DNA of 9,805 nt. It comes from an uncultured Lachnospiraceae bacterium. Its GTDB lineage: Bacteria > Bacillota_A > Clostridia > Lachnospirales > Lachnospiraceae. The notes below the pieces were generated by a model. The model searched no databases. It was given only the letters and a program-made list of their open reading frames with translations, and had not been told where the DNA came from. The stretch lies in assembly GCA_949957035.1 (NCBI GenBank), contig CATLIP010000084.1, positions 1-9,805 of the forward strand. The letters are read 5' to 3'. Both the position numbers and the translations under genes were made by a program. Position 1 is the first letter of the stretch, and the number at the start of each line of letters is the position of its first letter. Positions 5,177 to 9,805 of this stretch are shown here, in pieces.

Positions 5177-6376
5177 ATGAAGATACTGAGTATTACGGCA
5201 CAAAAACCTAACAGTACAGGCAGCGGAATCTATCTGACGGAGCTTGTGAAGGAGTATGGACTTAAGGGGCATACCCAGGCGGTTGTGGCGGGAGTATACC
5301 GGGAAGATGCGGTAGAACTGCCGGAAGGTGTGGATTTCTATCCTGTGTATTTTGGAGAGGGGAAACTGCCCTTTCCAATCGTCGGGATGTCGGACGAGAT
5401 GCCTTACCAGAGTACGAGGTCTTGTGATATGACGCCGGATATGACGGCGCGGTTTGAGGAGGCTTTTTTGGAAGTAATCACTTTGGCGGTGGGGGAGTTT
5501 AAGCCGGATTTGATTCTGTGCCATCACCTGTATCTTTTGACTGCCCTTGTGAGGAAGCATTTTCCGACCCACCGGGTCTATGGGTTTTGCCATAACACGG
5601 ATTTGAGGCAGATGTGCAAAACGGACCTTAGGAGGGAATTTATCCGGGAGCAGATTCGAAGGCTTAATCGGATTTTTGTACCCCAGAAGGCTCAAAGGGA
5701 GGGTGTGCTTTCGATCTATAAGGCGGACCCGGAGAAGATTGAGACTGTGGGGATGGGATATAACAGCCAGATTTTCCATGGCGGGGAAAAGAAACCGGAG
5801 GATGGCATTACCAGGATTGTATTTGCAGGAAAGATTGCAGAGAAGAAGGGTGTCATGAGTCTGATTCGGAGTCTTTCAGTCTTACATTCAAGAAAGGACG
5901 CCTGCAGGCGGGAGGAGCTTCTTGTGCAGCTTGCGGGGAGCGCCGGGAATGAAAAGGAGTATGAACAGATTCGGAAGATGGCAAAGGAATGTCCATATGA
6001 GATACGTTTTTTGGGCAGGCTTTCTCAGCAGGAGCTTGCCTGTGTGTACCGTGAGAGTGATATTTTTGTTCTGCCTTCCTTTTTTGACGGACTGCCGCTT
6101 ACGGTCATCGAGGCGCTGGCATGCAGGGACCGTGTGGTGATGTCAGACCTGCCGGGAATCCGGGAGTGGCTTTGGGCGTCTGCTCCGGGAGGCGACGTCA
6201 GGTTCGTGGAGATGCCAAAGATGCAGAACACGGATGAACCTGTGGCGGACACTCTGCCGGCGTTCGAGGAGCGTCTGGCAGACGCGCTGCTTGCAAGTAT
6301 CCGGACGAAGGAGAGTAAGGCTGCGGATGTAAGCCGGATATCCTGGGAAGGGATCGCGGCAAGGGTTCTTATGTAG
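5177..6376 (+). CDS. Glycosyltransferase family 4-type (GT-B fold), acceptor unknown
   Basis: A 399-aa GT-B glycosyltransferase. The N-terminal acceptor domain (about 1-195) has a glycine-bearing loop (STGSGIYLTELV, 13-24). The C-terminal nucleotide-sugar domain starts near IVFAGKIAEKKGV (214-226), where lysines should hold the donor phosphates. It ends with the EX7E-type motif, here D304-x7-E312 (FFDGLPLTVIEAL), with Asp replacing the first Glu. No signal peptide or membrane segment is seen, so it acts at the inner face of the membrane or in the cytoplasm. Its start is 3 nt after the folA stop, so it appears co-transcribed and possibly translationally coupled with folA. The donor, acceptor and product cannot be read from sequence. 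No other cell-envelope gene is nearby. Alternative annotations would still be GT4-like. Confidence 0.85.
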   Translation: MKILSITAQKPNSTGSGIYLTELVKEYGLKGHTQAVVAGVYREDAVELPEGVDFYPVYFGEGKLPFPIVGMSDEMPYQSTRSCDMTPDMTARFEEAFLEVITLAVGEFKPDLILCHHLYLLTALVRKHFPTHRVYGFCHNTDLRQMCKTDLRREFIREQIRRLNRIFVPQKAQREGVLSIYKADPEKIETVGMGYNSQIFHGGEKKPEDGITRIVFAGKIAEKKGVMSLIRSLSVLHSRKDACRREELLVQLAGSAGNEKEYEQIRKMAKECPYEIRFLGRLSQQELACVYRESDIFVLPSFFDGLPLTVIEALACRDRVVMSDLPGIREWLWASAPGGDVRFVEMPKMQNTDEPVADTLPAFEERLADALLASIRTKESKAADVSRISWEGIAARVLM

Positions 6377-6417
6377 CCGCTGTTTCGCCCAAGGATAAAG
6401 AGGTTAAAAATATCCGG

Positions 6418-6446
6418 TTGACAAGCATAGGACAGTCAACTATAAT
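6418..6446 (+). promoter_or_regulatory. Consensus promoter of the ilv operon
   Basis: A perfect TTGACA (6418-6423) and a perfect TATAAT (6441-6446) are separated by the ideal 17 nt. Transcription should start near 6453. Such a strong constitutive promoter is typical where control is by transcription attenuation downstream, as the T-box here implies. Confidence 0.92.
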
Positions 6447-6452
6447 GGTGAT

Positions 6453-6771
6453 AATTCATTAAAATGCATGAGACAAATGCTATGACAAGGAGGAGTACGC
6501 AGATACCGGAAGCCAAGAGAGAAGAAGGCCGGTGGAAATTCTTCGTGATGGATTTGCGGAAGTAGCCTTTGAGCAGTGAACCGAAAGGGCGCCATGGGGC
6601 TTTAGTAGGCTTCAACGCAGTCCCAGCGTTACGGGGGAGCGATATCGGAGAAGAGGGCAGAATATGCCAAGTTTCCTGTATCGGCAGAGTGCAAAGAGAG
6701 AACTCTTTGAATTTAGGTGGTAACACGGATGTTATATTCGCCCTAAGCGACAAGCTTAGGGTGTTTTTTTT
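6453..6771 (+). promoter_or_regulatory. T-box riboswitch leader of ilvBN, probable valine (GUA) specifier
   Basis: This fills the 480-nt gene-free stretch before ilvB. Stem I shows the kink-turn pairs GCT-ATGA-CAAGG (6479-6490) against CCTTTGAGC (6566-6574). The AGTA of the specifier loop is at 6494-6497, helix CGCAGAT (6498-6504) pairs with ATTTGCG (6552-6558), and the AGAGAG bulge (6516-6521) and GGTGGAA apical loop (6531-6537) follow. After GAA (6559-6561) the specifier triplet reads GTA (6562-6564) with a purine after it, a valine codon. A middle hairpin AACGC/GCGTT is at 6614-6630, and Stem III is CAAAGAG/CTCTTTG (6692-6709). The T-box core TTAGG-TGGT-AACA (6713-6725) can pair through TTAGG with CCTAA in the terminator's left arm. 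The bulge TGGT would pair with a tRNA ending ACCA, as tRNA-Val does. Uncharged tRNA would favour the antiterminator and switch ilvB on. T-box identity is firm; the specifier is likely. Confidence 0.93.
6739..6771 (+). terminator. T-box-controlled attenuator terminator
   Basis: CCCTAAGC (6741-6748) pairs perfectly with GCTTAGGG (6754-6761) around GACAA, and CG/TG at the base can add two pairs. Eight Ts follow (6764-6771). The left arm also contains the CCTAA needed by the antiterminator, so the two structures exclude each other. The remaining 85 nt up to ilvB hold no further signal that I can see except the ribosome-binding site. Confidence 0.93.
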
Positions 6772-6856
6772 CCATAGCAGGCGAAGGAACCTTAAGACAT
6801 CAAGAGGGCAGTCCAGTTTCTATGCAGATTGGTTACAAAAAACGGGAGGTATGTTT

Positions 6857-8578
6857 ATGAAGAAAATCAGCGGTAACAAGTTATTGGTAAAGGCGTTAAA
6901 GGAAGAGAAGGTAGACACGTTGTTTGGCTATCCGGGTGCATGTACGATTGATATCAGTGATGAATTGTACAAGCAGGATTACACGAAGGTTATCCTTCCA
7001 AGGCAGGAGGTTGCGTTGGTCCATGAAGCGGACGCCTATGCGAGAAGTACAGGAAAGGTGGGAGTGTGTCTCGTCACCAGCGGGCCGGGGGCGACGAATC
7101 TGGTGACCGGCCTTGCGACGGCGTACTATGACAGTGTTCCGCTGGTTTGTTTTACCGGGCAGGTGGCAAGGCACCTCATAGGGAATGACGCGTTCCAGGA
7201 GGTGGATATAGTGGGAATCACCCGGAGCATCACCAAGTATGGAGTGACAGTGCGCCGCAGAGAAGATTTGGGGCGGATTGTGAAGGAGGCTTTTTATATT
7301 GCAAGATCGGGAAGGCCGGGCCCTGTGCTGATTGACCTCCCCAAGGATGTGATGGGGGAGCTGGGGGACGGCGAGTACCCGACAGAAGTGAACATCCGCG
7401 GTTACAGACCCAATACCCAGGTTCATATCGGGCAGCTTAAGAAGGCGATTAAGATGCTTGGAAAGGCAAAACGCCCCTTATTTCTTGCAGGAGGCGGGGT
7501 GAATATTGCCCGCGCCAACAAAGAGTTTACCGAGCTTGTGGAGCGCACCAATGTGCCGGTGGTTACGACGGTCATGGGCAGGGGAGCCATTGCGACGAAT
7601 CATCCGCTGTATGTGGGGAATCTGGGGATGCATGGGGCCTATGCCTGCAACATGGCTGTGGGAGAATGTGACCTTTTGTTTTCCATAGGGACTCGTTTCA
7701 ATGACCGTATTACAGGAAAGCTCCATTCGTTTGCCCCTCATGCCCAGATTGTACACATTGATATTGATACTGCCGCCATTTCCAAAAATGTACAGGTGGA
7801 TGTACCCATTGTTGCGGACGCTAAGGAAGCCATTGCGCGGATGTTGGAATATGTGACGGAATGTGACACGAAGAAATGGCTGGACGAGGTAGGAGAATGG
7901 AAGCATGAGCATCCCATGCAGATGAAGCGGAAGCCGATTATGACGCCCCAGGATGTGATTGATACCATTAACCGGGTGTTTGATGAGGCGATTGTGGTGA
8001 CGGATGTCGGACAGCACCAGATGTTTACGGCCCAGTTTATTGAGTTGAATGCCAGAAAACGGCTTTTGATGTCAGGCGGGCTTGGGACAATGGGGTATGG
8101 ACTTCCGGGAGCCATCGGTGCAAAGCTTGGGAATCCGTCGGCGCCTGTCATTTCCATTTCCGGGGACGGCGGTATGCAGATGAATATCCAGGAGCTTGCG
8201 ACGGCTGTGTTAGAGGAGCTGCCGATTATAAGCTGTATTTTCAACAACAATAATCTGGGCATGGTGCGCCAGTGGCAGAAATTATTCTATGGAAAACGGT
8301 ATTCCATGACCTGCCTGCGTTCAGGAGCGGCATGCAGAGGCAGGTGCGGAGAAGTGGAATGTCCGACCTATACGCCGGATTTTGTCAAGCTGGCAGAGAG
8401 TTATGGGGCGAAGGGAATCCGAGTGACGAAGAAGGAAGAGATTGAGCCGGCATTTCGTGAGGCAATGAAGAGTGAGAAGACACCGTACATTCTTGAGTTC
8501 GAGATTGACCCGGAGGATTTGGTCTACCCCATGATTCGGCCGGGAGGAACCTTGGAGGATATGATTCTGGATTGTTAG
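6857..8578 (+). CDS. ilvB: Acetolactate (acetohydroxyacid) synthase large, catalytic subunit
   Basis: A 573-aa ThDP-dependent enzyme that joins two pyruvates to 2-acetolactate, or pyruvate with 2-oxobutyrate, the first common step of valine, leucine and isoleucine synthesis. The N-terminal pyrimidine-binding domain (about 1-165) has catalytic Glu51 (LPRQEVAL). The central domain covers about 190-325. The pyrophosphate domain (about 370-545) carries the ThDP/Mg motif from G436-D-G-G to N463-N464. An unusual stretch at 486-503 adds four cysteines (C486, C493, C497, C502) where the E. coli type has a short link. GGGAGG at 6844-6849 sits seven bases before ATG 6857; ATG 6851 is too close to it. 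The open frame upstream to 6569 is inside the T-box and not coding. The adjacent ilvN and T-box mark this as the biosynthetic enzyme rather than catabolic AlsS. Confidence 0.97.
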   Translation: MKKISGNKLLVKALKEEKVDTLFGYPGACTIDISDELYKQDYTKVILPRQEVALVHEADAYARSTGKVGVCLVTSGPGATNLVTGLATAYYDSVPLVCFTGQVARHLIGNDAFQEVDIVGITRSITKYGVTVRRREDLGRIVKEAFYIARSGRPGPVLIDLPKDVMGELGDGEYPTEVNIRGYRPNTQVHIGQLKKAIKMLGKAKRPLFLAGGGVNIARANKEFTELVERTNVPVVTTVMGRGAIATNHPLYVGNLGMHGAYACNMAVGECDLLFSIGTRFNDRITGKLHSFAPHAQIVHIDIDTAAISKNVQVDVPIVADAKEAIARMLEYVTECDTKKWLDEVGEWKHEHPMQMKRKPIMTPQDVIDTINRVFDEAIVVTDVGQHQMFTAQFIELNARKRLLMSGGLGTMGYGLPGAIGAKLGNPSAPVISISGDGGMQMNIQELATAVLEELPIISCIFNNNNLGMVRQWQKLFYGKRYSMTCLRSGAACRGRCGEVECPTYTPDFVKLAESYGAKGIRVTKKEEIEPAFREAMKSEKTPYILEFEIDPEDLVYPMIRPGGTLEDMILDC

Positions 8579-8625
8579 TATACGCGGAAAAAGATTGGCC
8601 AATAATTAGTAAAGGAGATGAATAT

Positions 8626-9132
8626 ATGAACAGTATGAAGAAGCGTTGGATTTCTCTGTACGTGGAGAATCAGGTGGGAGTTCTGTCTAAGATTTCCGGA
8701 CTTTTTTCCGGAAAGTCTTACAATCTGGACAGCTTGACGGTAGGAACGACAGAAGACCCAACCGTTTCCCGAATGACAATTGCGACGGTCAGCGACGATG
8801 AGACCTTCGAGCAGATTAAGAAGCAGCTCAACCGTCTGGTGGAGGTCATCAAGGTGATTGATTTTACGGATGTGTTTGTACGTATGAAGGAGATTTTGTA
8901 CGTCAAGGTGTTAAGATGTACCCCGGCGGATAAGGCGGCGCTGTTCCAAATCGCGGAGACGTTCAAAGCGAAGGTAATCGATTACGGGAAGGACAGCCTG
9001 CTGCTGGAATTTGTGCAGACGGCTACAAAGAATGATGCGGTGATTAAGCTTATGAAGGAAGAATTTAAGACGATTGAGGTGGTCAGAGGCGGAAGCGTCG
9101 GGATTGAATCCATCAGTATGATGGAACGGTAA
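8626..9132 (+). CDS. ilvN: Acetolactate synthase small, regulatory subunit
   Basis: A 168-aa regulatory subunit, the usual IlvH/IlvN size. An N-terminal ACT domain (about 8-80) contains the amino-acid-binding loop (NQVGVLSKISGLFSG, 15-29) followed by the typical YNLDSLTVG (32-40). A C-terminal ALS-type domain spans about 85-160. It binds the IlvB catalytic subunit, raises its activity and gives feedback inhibition, usually by valine. AAAGGAG (8611-8617) is eight bases before the chosen ATG. An in-frame extension upstream to 8572 overlaps the ilvB end, lacks a ribosome-binding site and is rejected. The 47-nt gap after ilvB has no terminator, so both are on the T-box-controlled transcript. Confidence 0.96.
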   Translation: MNSMKKRWISLYVENQVGVLSKISGLFSGKSYNLDSLTVGTTEDPTVSRMTIATVSDDETFEQIKKQLNRLVEVIKVIDFTDVFVRMKEILYVKVLRCTPADKAALFQIAETFKAKVIDYGKDSLLLEFVQTATKNDAVIKLMKEEFKTIEVVRGGSVGIESISMMER

Positions 9133-9135
9133 CGG

Positions 9136-9164
9136 TTGAATTTTAGGGTTTGGAGTATTATAAT
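9136..9164 (+). promoter_or_regulatory. Internal promoter in front of ilvE
   Basis: TTGAAT (9136-9141, 4/6) and a perfect TATAAT (9159-9164) are 17 nt apart, starting three bases after the ilvN stop. There is no terminator between ilvN and ilvE, so ilvE could be read both from the T-box transcript and from this promoter. The roughly 60-nt leader is too short for a second T-box. Confidence 0.55.
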
Positions 9165-9229
9165 AGATTTTGATAACAATTTGATGAGACTGTAATAGAA
9201 TAGTAGTGGAAGAATGGAGGACTCGAAAG

Positions 9230-9805
9230 ATGGAAAAGAAGAATATTGACTGGTCAAACCTTGGATTTTCATATATTGAGACGGAACAGAGGTACGTTTC
9301 TCATTATAAGGATGGAGCGTGGGATGAAGGCGGGCTGACCTCCGATGCGAATGTGGTAATTAATGAGTGTGCGTGTGTGCTTCAGTATGCGCAGACTTGT
9401 TTCGAGGGATTGAAGGCATATACGACTCAGGACGGGCATATCGTAATGTTTCGCCCGGACATGAATGCGAAGCGAATGGCAGATACGGCGAAGCGCCTTG
9501 AGATGGCTGTATTTCCAGAAGAGAGGTTTCTTGATGCAGTGCATAGGACAGTGGAAGCGAATGCGGCCTATGTCCCGCCTTATGGCTGCGGCGCTACGCT
9601 GTATGTGCGTCCTTATCTTTTTGGCTCCAATGCGGTAATCGGTGTAAAACCGGCGGCAGAGTATCAGTTCCGTGTATTTACCACACCGGTTGGGCCGTAT
9701 TTTAAGGGCGGCGCGAAACCGATTACGATCCGGGTATGTGATTTTGACCGGGCTGCGCCTCATGGGACGGGGCATGTGAAGGCAGGGCTTAATTATGCCA
9801 TGAGC
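9230..9805 (+). CDS. ilvE: Branched-chain amino acid aminotransferase (3' end outside the window)
   Basis: The first 192 codons of a fold-type IV PLP aminotransferase that moves the amino group between glutamate and the 2-oxo acids of valine, leucine and isoleucine. Family blocks visible are CFEGLKAY (57-64), MFRPDMNAKRM (about 73-83), VPPYGCGATLYVRPYLFG (about 115-132) and PVGPYFKGGAKP (about 153-164). The Schiff-base lysine is Lys184 in HVKAGLNYA. These match the longer, eukaryote-like BCAT type common in Firmicutes better than E. coli IlvE. The ribosome-binding site GGAGG (9216-9220) lies nine bases before the ATG. The reading frame is open to the window end; about half the protein is missing only because the window stops. 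It follows ilvN by 97 nt and has its own candidate promoter. Confidence 0.93.
   Translation, partial: MEKKNIDWSNLGFSYIETEQRYVSHYKDGAWDEGGLTSDANVVINECACVLQYAQTCFEGLKAYTTQDGHIVMFRPDMNAKRMADTAKRLEMAVFPEERFLDAVHRTVEANAAYVPPYGCGATLYVRPYLFGSNAVIGVKPAAEYQFRVFTTPVGPYFKGGAKPITIRVCDFDRAAPHGTGHVKAGLNYAMS

Noticed and set aside
6569..6856. N-terminal extension of ilvB reaching back to 6569
   Set aside because: This stretch is the T-box leader and terminator. The ideal ribosome-binding site and the family N-terminus both place the start at 6857.
8572..8625. Upstream start of ilvN overlapping the ilvB end
   Set aside because: There is no ribosome-binding site there, and the AAAGGAG site and family N-terminus point to 8626.
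1..9805. CRISPR arrays, insertion sequences, phage genes or toxin-antitoxin pairs
   Set aside because: No spaced direct repeats, terminal inverted repeats, transposase, phage or toxin-like genes were seen.

Overview
The window looks like chromosomal DNA of a gut Lachnospiraceae or Clostridium cluster XIVa bacterium. Gram-positive ribosome-binding sites (GGAGG type), a T-box riboswitch, a DUF3793 gene, and thyA, folA and ilvBN of clostridial flavour support this. The first gene strongly resembles (from memory) NADP-dependent bile-acid 12-alpha-hydroxysteroid dehydrogenases, which points to a bile-acid-transforming species such as Clostridium scindens or C. hylemonae; the species is an inference. 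All genes are on the + strand.

Layout. (1) Positions 1-194: a monocistronic tRNA-Gly(GCC) with its own promoter and terminator. (2) Positions 198-2962: a tight three-gene unit of SDR/12-alpha-HSDH-like dehydrogenase, MATE efflux transporter and MarR regulator. The gaps are 7 nt and then a 4-nt overlap, and a terminator overlaps the marR stop codon. (3) Positions 2992-3694: a lone DUF3793 gene behind a near-consensus promoter with two inverted repeats, closed by a terminator. (4) Positions 3707-6376: thyA, folA and a GT4-type glycosyltransferase, apparently one operon from an extended -10 promoter with a hairpin at the start of the leader. (5) Positions 6418-9805: a perfect consensus promoter, a T-box leader whose specifier reads best as GUA (valine), then ilvB, ilvN and the first two thirds of a branched-chain aminotransferase gene (ilvE), which has an extra promoter of its own. 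The ilvE gene runs off the end of the window.

How the genes work together. ThyA turns dUMP into dTMP and oxidises methylene-tetrahydrofolate to dihydrofolate, which FolA reduces again. IlvB and IlvN form acetohydroxyacid synthase, and the aminotransferase does the last step of valine, leucine and isoleucine synthesis; uncharged tRNA would switch the operon on through the T-box. The most interesting unit is the dehydrogenase-MATE-MarR cassette, which could be a regulated bile-acid oxidation and export module. Its bile-acid role rests on family resemblance, and the coupling to transport and regulation is inferred from gene order.
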